Part shown: piece by piece, positions 1 through 6,200 of the stretch
Layout of the letters: each line of letters begins with the position of its first letter
Numbering within the stretch: the stretch's first letter is position 1
From: Zoogloeaceae bacterium
Lineage (GTDB): Bacteria > Pseudomonadota > Gammaproteobacteria > Burkholderiales > Rhodocyclaceae
Reading direction: 5' to 3'
Length of the DNA stretch: 10,204 nt
Assembly: GCA_015657735.1 (NCBI GenBank)
Contig: SSSX01000051.1
Location: 1-10,204 of the forward strand
The notes under the pieces: generated by a model
Databases searched by the model: none
Told to the model about the DNA's origin: nothing
Seen by the model: the letters and a program-made list of their open reading frames with translations, nothing else
Translations under genes and position numbers: made by a program

Positions 1-1
1 A

Positions 2-589
2 GCCTTCGTCACCCCCGACACCTACCCGCTGTCGGTCAACGCGCTCCTCACCGGCTGCAACCAGCTCACCGGCCGCGAACCGGTCATGAGCCTGTCCGAA
101 TCCACCGTGCTGGCCACCCTCGACCGCCTCGCCGAACGCGGTCTGGTCAGCCAGCGCCATCAGGCCGGCGCCCGCGTCACCAAGTGGGAACACCAGATCC
201 GCCTGCGCCATTCGTTGACGCCGCCGATGCAGGCCGTGCTGGCCACCCTGATGCTGCGCGGCCCGCAGACCGTCGGCGAAATCCGCGCGCGCTGCGAGCG
301 CATGCACGCCTTCGCCTCGCCGGGCGAGGTCGACGACATCCTCGAACGCCTCGGCGACAAGGGGCTGGCCACCGAGCTGCCGAAAGCGCCCGGCACCAAG
401 GAGGCCCGCTACGCCCACCTGCTCAGCGGCGAGGCCGCCATCCCGCAGTACGCCTACGAAGCCGACGCCGGCAGCGCCGCCCCCCGCGGCAGCCGCGTCG
501 GCGAACTCGAAGAGGAAGTCCGCCGCCTGCGCCAGCAGATCGACTGGCTGACCGCCGAGTTCGAAGCCTTCCGCAACCAGTTCAAGTAA
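2..589 (+). CDS. yceH: YceH family protein (DUF480/UPF0502), 5' end missing
   Basis: The reading frame is already open at base 2, so the start lies before the window; 195 residues are visible. E. coli YceH has about 215, so roughly 15-20 N-terminal residues are missing. The visible start carries the DUF480 signature: a TPDTYPLSVNAL stretch, then CNQLTGREPVMSLSE. Two winged-helix-like segments follow (about visible residues 1-75 and 80-140), the second with LRGPQTVGEIRAR. The last 30 residues form a heptad-like, probably coiled-coil helix (GELEEEVRRLRQQIDWL). An internal ATG at 86 is not the start, because conserved family sequence lies upstream of it. The biochemical role of the family is not established; the fold suggests nucleic acid binding, which is inference. 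The gene ends 20 bases before lgt on the same strand and is probably co-transcribed with it. Family assignment is confident. Confidence 0.9.
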   Translation, partial: AFVTPDTYPLSVNALLTGCNQLTGREPVMSLSESTVLATLDRLAERGLVSQRHQAGARVTKWEHQIRLRHSLTPPMQAVLATLMLRGPQTVGEIRARCERMHAFASPGEVDDILERLGDKGLATELPKAPGTKEARYAHLLSGEAAIPQYAYEADAGSAAPRGSRVGELEEEVRRLRQQIDWLTAEFEAFRNQFK

Positions 590-609
590 GCCAGCCCCCC
601 GCACGTCCC

Positions 610-1413
610 ATGTTCGTCCACCCCCAGTTCGACCCCGTCGCCCTCGCCATCGGCCCGCTCGCCGTGCGCTGGTACGGCCTGATGTACCTCATCGCCTTCA
701 TCCTGTTCGTCGTCGTCGGCCGCCGCCATGCGCGGCGCCGGCCCGAACTGGGCTGGAACGCCCAGCAGATCGACGACCTGCTGTTCTATGGCGTGCTCGG
801 GGTCATTCTCGGCGGGCGGCTCGGCTACGTGCTGTTCTACAAGCCCGGCTACTACCTCGCCCACCCGGCCGAGATCATCGCCGTGTGGCAAGGCGGCATG
901 GCCTTCCACGGCGGCTTCCTCGGCGTGCTGGTGGCGATGTGGCTGTTCGGCCGGCGCACGCAGCGGCCGTGGCTGGCGGTCACCGACTTCATCGCCCCGC
1001 TGGTGCCGCTGGGCCTCGCCGCCGGGCGGCTCGGCAATTTCATCAACGGCGAACTCGTCGGCCGCGTCACTGACGTGCCGTGGGCGATGATCTTCCCGCA
1101 GGTGGACGGCCTGCCCCGCCACCCCTCGCAGCTCTACCAGTTCGCCCTCGAAGGGCTCGCGCTGTTCTTCATCCTGTGGTGGTTCTCGGCCCGGCCGCGG
1201 CCGCGCGGGCTGGTGTCGGCGGTGTTCCTGATCGGCTACGGGGCCTTCCGCTTCCTCGCCGAATTCGGCCGCCAGCCCGACGATTTCCTGGGTCTGCTCG
1301 GCCTCGGCCTGTCGATGGGCCAGTGGCTGTCGCTGCCGATGATCGCCGCCGGCGTCGCGATGGCGGCATGGGCCGTCAGACGCGGAGAGGGCACCCAAAT
1401 CCGGCAACAATAA
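610..1413 (+). CDS. lgt: Phosphatidylglycerol-prolipoprotein diacylglyceryl transferase
   Basis: Lgt is the inner-membrane enzyme that moves a diacylglyceryl group from phosphatidylglycerol to the lipobox cysteine of prolipoproteins, the first step of lipoprotein maturation. The 267-residue protein is of usual length, with about seven hydrophobic segments. Visible signatures are GPLAVRWYGLMY near residues 15-26, GGMAFHGGFLG with His100 (E. coli His103), the Lgt signature GRLGNFINGELVGR at 139-152 with Arg140, Asn143 and Glu148 (E. coli Arg143, Asn146, Glu151), RHPSQLYQ at 170-177, and a C-terminal RFLAEFGRQPDDF. The ATG at 610 places the protein start exactly where family members begin; no good Shine-Dalgarno is visible, so translation may depend on yceH 20 bases upstream. 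It converges with azlD, 51 bases away. Confidence 0.98.
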   Translation: MFVHPQFDPVALAIGPLAVRWYGLMYLIAFILFVVVGRRHARRRPELGWNAQQIDDLLFYGVLGVILGGRLGYVLFYKPGYYLAHPAEIIAVWQGGMAFHGGFLGVLVAMWLFGRRTQRPWLAVTDFIAPLVPLGLAAGRLGNFINGELVGRVTDVPWAMIFPQVDGLPRHPSQLYQFALEGLALFFILWWFSARPRPRGLVSAVFLIGYGAFRFLAEFGRQPDDFLGLLGLGLSMGQWLSLPMIAAGVAMAAWAVRRGEGTQIRQQ

Positions 1414-1428
1414 GCGCCCCATTGTTGC
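1404..1428. terminator. Possible bidirectional hairpin between lgt and azlD
   Basis: A perfect 8-bp inverted repeat, GCAACAAT at 1404-1411 and ATTGTTGC at 1421-1428, encloses a 9-base loop. It overlaps the lgt stop codon and lies in the 51-base gap between converging genes, where a shared terminator would be expected. There is no T-tract on either side and the stem is only half GC, so intrinsic termination would be weak. Confidence 0.3.
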
Positions 1429-1464
1429 AGGATTCGAACAAATCGACATTCAACGCAACAGCCG

Positions 1465-1779
1465 TCAACGCAGCAACCACAGCGCCGCCATGCCGACGAT
1501 GAAGGGCAGCCACGGATTCCGCGACAGCTGCGTCGCCAGCACTGCGCCGAGCGCCGCCCCGAGCTTGGGGTTGATGATGTCCACCGCGCCATTGACCAGC
1601 ACCACGTCGGGCACCACGATGGCCGCCAGCGCCGCCGCCGGGGCGTAGCGCAGCGCCTTCAGCACCCCTTCGGGCAGGCTGGCCCGTTCGCCCAGCACGA
1701 TGAAGCTGGCCCGCGGCAGCGTCGTCGCCACCACGCCGATCAGCGCGAAGGTCAGCCACAGGGTCCAGTCGTAGTTCAT
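1465..1779 (-). CDS. azlD: AzlD family branched-chain amino acid transport subunit
   Basis: This 104-residue, very hydrophobic protein has three to four predicted membrane segments and the usual AzlD length. Family-like features are TLPRASFIVLGERASLPEGV, followed by LKALRYAPAAALAAIVVPDV, and a C-terminal helix ending GMAALWLLR. AzlD is the small partner of AzlC; the pair exports branched-chain amino acids or analogues in characterised cases (Bacillus AzlCD, Corynebacterium BrnFE). The ATG overlaps the TGA of azlC as ATGA (1776-1779), so the two are translationally coupled. The exact substrate cannot be read from sequence. Confidence 0.92.
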   Translation of the reverse strand: MNYDWTLWLTFALIGVVATTLPRASFIVLGERASLPEGVLKALRYAPAAALAAIVVPDVVLVNGAVDIINPKLGAALGAVLATQLSRNPWLPFIVGMAALWLLR

Positions 1780-2480
1780 GTCCCGGCCCTCCGCGCCTGC
1801 CAGTGCTCGGCCGCAAAACCCGCCGCGATGCCGGCCACGATCGCCACCATCACCCCGAGACGCAGCGGCATGCCGCGCAGCAGCACCGCCAGCGTGCCGC
1901 CGGTGACCGCCGCCAGCAGCATCGGGCGCAGCTTGGCCATCGGCACCAGCAACACCAGCAGCGCGATGCTGGCCATGAATTCGAGCGACCAGCTGCGCGG
2001 CACCGATCCCGCCGCCAGCACGCCGACCAGCGTCGACACCTGCCACAACAGCGCGCACCACAGCGACGGCGCCAGGTAGTAGCCGAGCCGCCAGTCCGGG
2101 TCCGGCTCGCGCCGCAGGCGCTCCAGCGTCGTCGCGAACACCCCGTCGGTGAGCACGTAGCCGCACAGCCAGCGCAGCCCCACGCCGGCCCCGGCGAGCG
2201 GCCGCGCCAGCGCCGCGCTGAAGATCACGAAGCGCAGATTGACCACCAGCGCGGTGACCACGATCAGCCACAGCGGCGCACCGGCGACGATCAGCGGCAG
2301 CGTACCGAGCTGGGCCGTCGCGCCGAAGACGATCAGGCTCATGCCCATCGCCTGCACCGCCGTGAAACCGGCGCCGACCATCGCCAGCCCGGTGACCAGC
2401 GCCCACGGAATGAGGCCCACCGATACCGGCAGGCAGACCCGGAAGCCCTCGCGGGCGCCGGCACGAAAACTCGGCGACAT
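1776..2480 (-). CDS. azlC: AzlC family branched-chain amino acid exporter, large subunit
   Basis: This 234-residue polytopic inner-membrane protein of the AzlC/YgaZ family is the large half of a predicted branched-chain amino acid efflux pair. The N-terminus MSPSFRAGAREGFRVCLPVS leads into PWALVTGLAMVGAGFTAVQA, typical of the family. A central segment, VVNLRFVIFSAALARPL, matches the conserved N-x-R-x-x-x-x-S-A region, and GYVLTDGVFATTLER follows it. The ATG at 2480 is supported by a strong Shine-Dalgarno (AAAGGAG, 5 bases upstream) and by homologous length; longer in-frame extensions have no family character. It is divergent from the solute-binding protein gene and may share its 139-base control region. 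An upstream AraC- or Lrp-type regulator, sometimes seen with azlCD, is absent here. Confidence 0.93.
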   Translation of the reverse strand: MSPSFRAGAREGFRVCLPVSVGLIPWALVTGLAMVGAGFTAVQAMGMSLIVFGATAQLGTLPLIVAGAPLWLIVVTALVVNLRFVIFSAALARPLAGAGVGLRWLCGYVLTDGVFATTLERLRREPDPDWRLGYYLAPSLWCALLWQVSTLVGVLAAGSVPRSWSLEFMASIALLVLLVPMAKLRPMLLAAVTGGTLAVLLRGMPLRLGVMVAIVAGIAAGFAAEHWQARRAGT

Positions 2481-2555
2481 GCACGCTCCTTTCGATCCCC
2501 AGCCGGCGACCTTAGCACGCGCCGAGAAAGCCCGCCCGGCGCCGGCAATCGCGCC

Positions 2556-2561
2556 TAAAAT
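2556..2561 (+). promoter_or_regulatory. Candidate -10 element for the solute-binding protein operon
   Basis: TAAAAT, a 5/6 match to the sigma-70 -10 consensus, lies about 59 bases before the GTG start at 2620, in the only AT-rich patch of the 139-base divergent gap (2550-2580). No good -35 hexamer is found 16-18 bases upstream, so it would need an activator or an alternative sigma factor. I see no convincing promoter for azlC on the opposite strand. Confidence 0.3.
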
Positions 2562-2619
2562 CGGGAAACTAAAAAAATCCGGCCGGCCACCGTAATACAG
2601 CCACCAGGAGAGAAGCATC

Positions 2620-3414
2620 GTGAAACCGGACCGTCTGCTGCGCCAGCTGCTCGTCGCCACTCTGGCTCTTGCCGCTGGCCTCGTCCGCGCCGCCGACCTC
2701 CCCGACTGCTCCCGCCCCCTCACCCTCGCGCTGCACGACCACGGCCTGCTCTACTCGCGCCAGACCGACACCGGCATCGACAAGGATTTCGCCGACGCAC
2801 TGACCCGCCGCAGCGGCTGCCGCATCAACATCGTCGTGATGCCGCGCGCCCGCATCTGGCAGCTGATCGAATCCGGCGGGCTCGACTTCAGCCTGTCCGG
2901 CATCAGCAACGCGCAGCGCGAGCGCTTCGCCGGCTTTGCCTGGTATTTCTCCAACAAGTACTACCTGCTGGTACGCCGCGACGCCGGCGTCCAGCGCGTC
3001 GCCGACTTCACGCGCAACCCCGCGCTGCGCCTCGGCGCGATCCGCAGCTTCCGCTACAGCCCGAGCGCCAACCGGATGATCGACGCCCTCGACGCCGACC
3101 TGCGGGTCAGCTACGCCTCCGGCCTCGCCCCGCTCTACGAAACCCTGCTCGCCAACCAGATCCACGGCATGATCATCGAGCCCTTCGACTACCCGGCCGT
3201 CGAGAGCGCCCACATCCGCGAGCAGACCACGATCCTCGAATTCGACGATCCGCCGGTCCCGCATGGCCTGATCATGTCGAAGCGCTCCGTGCCGCCGGCC
3301 GAGCAGGCCCGCTGGCACGCGCTGGTGGACGGCCTGCGTGCCGACGGCAGCGTCGAACGCATCTTCGACAAATACTTCAAGCCCGAGCTGAGCCGGGCGA
3401 TGACGCGATTTTGA
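2620..3414 (+). CDS. Periplasmic solute-binding protein (SBP_bac_3-like), probable sensor partner
   Basis: The 264-residue product starts with a signal peptide: a basic end (KPDR), a hydrophobic run LLVATLALAAGL, and a likely cleavage site after Val-Arg-Ala (about residue 24). The mature part looks like a family 3 (amino-acid type) periplasmic binding protein: DKDFADALTRRSGC, then GLDFSLSGISNAQRERF, where Arg100 or Arg102 occupies the position of the ligand-carboxylate arginine, then WYFSNKYYLLVRR, and near the end GSVERIFDKYF. Cys30 and Cys67 could form a disulfide. The start is GTG, set by AGGAG at 2606-2610. No ABC permease or ATPase adjoins it. Its stop overlaps the start of a CHASE-GGDEF cyclase, so I infer a ligand-sensing role rather than transport. 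The ligand is unknown. Confidence 0.85.
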   Translation: MKPDRLLRQLLVATLALAAGLVRAADLPDCSRPLTLALHDHGLLYSRQTDTGIDKDFADALTRRSGCRINIVVMPRARIWQLIESGGLDFSLSGISNAQRERFAGFAWYFSNKYYLLVRRDAGVQRVADFTRNPALRLGAIRSFRYSPSANRMIDALDADLRVSYASGLAPLYETLLANQIHGMIIEPFDYPAVESAHIREQTTILEFDDPPVPHGLIMSKRSVPPAEQARWHALVDGLRADGSVERIFDKYFKPELSRAMTRF

Positions 3415-5030
3415 AACGCCCCGCGCTCGTCACCAATCTGCTGCTGCCGACCGCCGTCGGGCTGTTTTCGCTGGCCCTGACCGGCTGGCTGTGGCAGCAC
3501 GAACGGGAAACCCTCGACGCCAGCCGGCGCGCCGATTTCGATTTCAGCGTCCGCCAGGCGGCCGGCCGCATCGAGCAGCGCATCGCCACCTACGAGCAGA
3601 TGCTGCGCGCCGCCCGCGGCCTCTTCAACGCCTCGGACGACGTGAGCGCCAGCGACTTCCGCCGCTTCGTCGACGACCTGATCGCCGGCACCGAGCTCTC
3701 CGGGCTGCAGGCGATGATCTTCACGCCCTATCTCGCCGGTCACCAGATCGCCAGCCACGTGGCCATCCGGCGCCGCACCGACAGCCCCGGCTACACCATC
3801 GAACCGCCGCCCGGCGGGCGCGATCCGGTCGCCCCGGTCACCTACATCGCGCCGGACAGCCCGATCAACCGCCGGGCCCTCGGTCACGACCTGTTCACCA
3901 GCCCGCCGCGCCGCGAAGCGATGCTGCAGGCACGCGATTCGGGCACCGTCGCGATCAGCCCGAAAATCCACCTCAAGATGGACCAGGCCGTCACCAGCCC
4001 GGCCTTCGCGATCTACCTGGCGGTGTACGAGCCCGGCCGACCGACCGACAGCGTCGCCAACCGCCAAGCCGCCCTGCGCGGCTGGGTGCACATCGCCTTC
4101 CGCATCCACGACCTGATGGCCAGCCTCTACGGCGAGATCGCCCCCGGCGTCGCGCTGCGCATCTACGACGGCACCCGCACCGACTCCGACAGCCTGATGT
4201 TCGACTCCGATCCGGACGCCACCGACGCCGCCCCGCCGCGCTTCGCGACCACCGAGTACATCAGCTTCCCGCAGCACACCTGGGCGCTGCGCATCCGCAC
4301 CACGCCGGCCTTCGACCAGCACCACAGCCGCCGCTCGGCGCGCATCATCGCCATCGGCGGCGGCCTCGGCAGCCTGTTGCTGGCGCTGTTCACCTGGCAG
4401 CTCACCACCGGCCGCAGCCGCGCCCACGCCCGCGCCCAGGTCATGACCTGCGAGCTGCGCGCCAGCGAGGAACGCATGCGCCACATGGCCCAGCACGACC
4501 CGCTGACCCAGCTCCCCAACCGCGCGCTGTTCTCCGACCGCCTGCAGGCCGCGCTCGCCCGCGCCCGCCGCGACCGCCAGCTGGCCGGCCTGATGTTCGT
4601 CGACCTCGACCGCTTCAAGACCATCAACGACCTCTTCGGCCACGCCGTCGGCGACCGCCTGCTCGTCGCCGCCTCCGCCCGCATGCGCGAATGCCTGCGC
4701 GAATCCGACACCCTGGCGCGCCTGGGCGGCGACGAATTCGTCGTGCTGCTGCCCCATATCGACAGCCCCGCCGACGCCGAACTCGTCGCCGAGCGCATCC
4801 GCGCCACCCTCGTCCAGCCCTTCGGGCTCGACGGGCACGAACTGCACATCTCCGCCTCGGTCGGCATCGGCATCTATCCCGACCACGGCCTCGACGACAC
4901 CGCGCTGATGAAGAGTGCCGACGACGCGATGTACCGCGCCAAGGACGTGGGCGGCAACCGCCTCAACTTCGCCAGCCACCCGGTGCCGGCGCAGAGCCGC
5001 TGCGCGCCGCCGGCGCCCCTGACTTCCTGA
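3411..5030 (+). CDS. Membrane diguanylate cyclase with periplasmic CHASE domain
   Basis: The 539-residue protein is predicted to make c-di-GMP from two GTP at the inner membrane. Order: transmembrane helix (about 8-28), periplasmic CHASE domain (about 75-235, with PVTYIAPDSPINRRALGHDL and SPPRREAMLQARDSG), transmembrane helix (about 312-332), short linker, GGDEF domain (about 355-525). The catalytic signature GGDEF is intact at 439-443. The inhibitory I-site RESD stands at 430-433, five residues before it, so product inhibition is likely. FVDLDRFK at 396-403 holds metal-binding Asp398, and DPLTQLPNR is at 363-371. There is no EAL domain. The TTG start at 3411 shares bases with the preceding TGA; the next ATG, at 3600, would lose the first membrane helix. 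The CHASE ligand is unknown; the upstream binding protein may deliver it. Confidence 0.94.
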   Translation: MKRPALVTNLLLPTAVGLFSLALTGWLWQHERETLDASRRADFDFSVRQAAGRIEQRIATYEQMLRAARGLFNASDDVSASDFRRFVDDLIAGTELSGLQAMIFTPYLAGHQIASHVAIRRRTDSPGYTIEPPPGGRDPVAPVTYIAPDSPINRRALGHDLFTSPPRREAMLQARDSGTVAISPKIHLKMDQAVTSPAFAIYLAVYEPGRPTDSVANRQAALRGWVHIAFRIHDLMASLYGEIAPGVALRIYDGTRTDSDSLMFDSDPDATDAAPPRFATTEYISFPQHTWALRIRTTPAFDQHHSRRSARIIAIGGGLGSLLLALFTWQLTTGRSRAHARAQVMTCELRASEERMRHMAQHDPLTQLPNRALFSDRLQAALARARRDRQLAGLMFVDLDRFKTINDLFGHAVGDRLLVAASARMRECLRESDTLARLGGDEFVVLLPHIDSPADAELVAERIRATLVQPFGLDGHELHISASVGIGIYPDHGLDDTALMKSADDAMYRAKDVGGNRLNFASHPVPAQSRCAPPAPLTS

Positions 5031-5048
5031 CTTCCCGGCCCCGCCACC

Positions 5049-5690
5049 GTGTCCTCCGCCGCCTTCCACCTTCCGGCCTATTTCGACTATCTCGCCACCT
5101 TCAGCTGGGCGCTGTCCGGCGCCATCGTCGCGATGCGCAAGCGCTTCGACATCGTCGGCGTGTTCGTCGTCGCGCTGCTCACCTCGATGGGCGGCAGCAT
5201 CCTGCGCGACGGCCTCTTCCTGCAGCGCCAGCCGCCGGTGCTCACCGACATCGTCTACCTGCCGCTGATCCTCGCCGCCGCGGTGCTGATCTCGCTGTTC
5301 CGCCACAACATCGCCAACCGGCCGGTCGTCGACCAGCTCATCGGCACCATCGACGCCATCGGCACCCCGGCCTTCGCGGTGGTCGGCCTGCAGCTCGCCC
5401 TCGGCGCCGGCATCCCGCTGCCCGGCGTGATCCTCGTCGGCGCCGTGTGCGGCGTCGGCGGCGGCGTGCTGCGCGACCTCATCGTCCGCGAGATTCCCTA
5501 CATCCTGCAGCCCGGCCAGTTCTATGCGCTGGTGGTCCTCCTCGCCTGCTGCGCCTTCCTGCTCCTGACCCTCGCCCTGCACCTCGCCCCCACCGCCGCC
5601 GCCTGGGCCACCATCGCCCTGTTCTTCATCGTGCGCACCCTGACCATCCGCTACAACTGGCAGACACGGGCGCTGATCGGCGACGATTGA
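5049..5690 (+). CDS. TRIC/UPF0126 family channel-like membrane protein (YadS/YicG type)
   Basis: This 213-residue integral membrane protein has about seven hydrophobic segments and the internal duplication of the bacterial TRIC family. The two repeats carry TSMGGSILRDGLF (about 45-57) and CGVGGGVLRDLIV (about 134-146). Bacterial TRIC proteins form trimeric cation channels in structural work, whereas E. coli YicG and YadS have been linked to glycine uptake, so the substrate is uncertain. The first repeat reads GGS where the second has GGG. The start is GTG at 5049, 18 bases after the diguanylate cyclase stop, and no better start is nearby. It is probably the third gene of the solute-binding protein-cyclase operon. 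Family assignment is firm, function is not. Confidence 0.93.
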   Translation: MSSAAFHLPAYFDYLATFSWALSGAIVAMRKRFDIVGVFVVALLTSMGGSILRDGLFLQRQPPVLTDIVYLPLILAAAVLISLFRHNIANRPVVDQLIGTIDAIGTPAFAVVGLQLALGAGIPLPGVILVGAVCGVGGGVLRDLIVREIPYILQPGQFYALVVLLACCAFLLLTLALHLAPTAAAWATIALFFIVRTLTIRYNWQTRALIGDD

Positions 5691-5716
5691 TCCCGATCAC
5701 GCCGAACTCCGCCCGC

Positions 5717-5757
5717 TTCCGCCGGTCGGAACCTTACGCCCGCCGCGGGCCGACAAT
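5717..5757 (+). promoter_or_regulatory. Leader of osmC-like gene: two dyads and a -10-like element
   Basis: The 86-base gap before the OsmC gene holds an inverted repeat, TTCCG/CGGAA (5717-5721 and 5727-5731), then a 13-base dyad, GCCCGC/GCGGGC (5738-5743 and 5745-5750), directly followed by GACAAT (5752-5757), a 4/6 match to a -10 box. No -35 at proper spacing is clear. The first dyad could instead be a small hairpin ending the TRIC transcript. It does not resemble an OhrR operator. This is a tentative control region only. Confidence 0.25.
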
Positions 5758-5776
5758 CACAAGAAAGGGAACCCCC

Positions 5777-6184
5777 ATGTCCGGAACACCCAGCGTCACC
5801 GCCGTCCTGCTCGACACCCCCTACCTCGTCAGCTTCAGCGACGATCTCGGCAACCGCTGGCAGGCCGACGAGCCGCTCGAAGTGGGCGGCGGCAATGCCG
5901 CCCCGGCGCCCGACCGCCTGATCCTCAGCGGACTCGGCGCGTGCACCGCGATCACCGTCCGGATGGTCGCCGCGCGCAAGCAGATTCCGCTGACCGGCGT
6001 GCGCGTCGAACTGCAGCTCAACCCCGAAGGCAAGCCCGAGGCCGGCAACGACATCCTGCGCCGCATCGTCCTCGAAGGCGGGCTGTCCGACGAGCAGCGC
6101 GCCCAGCTGCTCAAGGTCGCCAACGCCTGCCCAATGCACAAGCTGCTGACCGGCGAGCTGCGCATCCACACCGCGCTGGCCTGA
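5777..6184 (+). CDS. OsmC family protein (thiol peroxidase-like)
   Basis: A 135-residue protein of OsmC/Ohr/YhfA type. The two family cysteines are both present: Cys56 in SGLGACTAITVRM and Cys118 in ANACPMHKLLTGEL. In characterised OsmC and Ohr proteins these two thiols reduce organic hydroperoxides. The GGGNAAPAPDRLILSGLGAC lead-in and the RKQIPLTGVRVELQ strand are typical. The CPMHK form at the second cysteine is closer to the YhfA/general OsmC branch than to Ohr, so the substrate is uncertain. The ATG at 5777 has AAAGGGA 6 bases upstream. The pirin gene begins 16 bases after its stop, on the same strand, so the two are likely one transcript, which points to a redox-related role (inference). 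Confidence 0.93.
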   Translation: MSGTPSVTAVLLDTPYLVSFSDDLGNRWQADEPLEVGGGNAAPAPDRLILSGLGACTAITVRMVAARKQIPLTGVRVELQLNPEGKPEAGNDILRRIVLEGGLSDEQRAQLLKVANACPMHKLLTGELRIHTALA

Positions 6185-6200
6185 GCGCCACGGAGCCGCC

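Noticed and set aside
184..609. In-frame N-terminal extension of lgt over yceH
   Set aside because: The extension is Arg/Pro-rich shadow sequence of yceH. The Lgt family starts at the ATG at 610.
454..1449. A 331-codon minus-strand frame opposite lgt
   Set aside because: It is rich in Glu, Gln, Asp and His without domain features, and lies fully antisense to a certain lgt gene.
2565..2590. GGCCGGCC followed by a T-run on the minus strand, resembling an intrinsic terminator
   Set aside because: GGCCGGCC is a palindrome without a loop and forms no plausible hairpin next to the T-run. It also lies between divergent starts, where a terminator is not expected.
3189..5582. A very long open frame (797 codons) on the minus strand across the binding protein, cyclase and TRIC genes
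   Set aside because: It is antisense to three genes with clear family motifs. Its translation is a low-complexity mix rich in Ala, Gly, Glu, Asp and Val, with no recognisable domain; long antisense frames are expected at this GC content and codon bias.
3491..5776. A long plus-strand frame running through the cyclase and TRIC genes into the OsmC gene
   Set aside because: Only its 3' end (5777-6184) is a real gene. The upstream part is extremely Arg/Pro-rich, which is the signature of an out-of-frame reading of GC-rich coding DNA.
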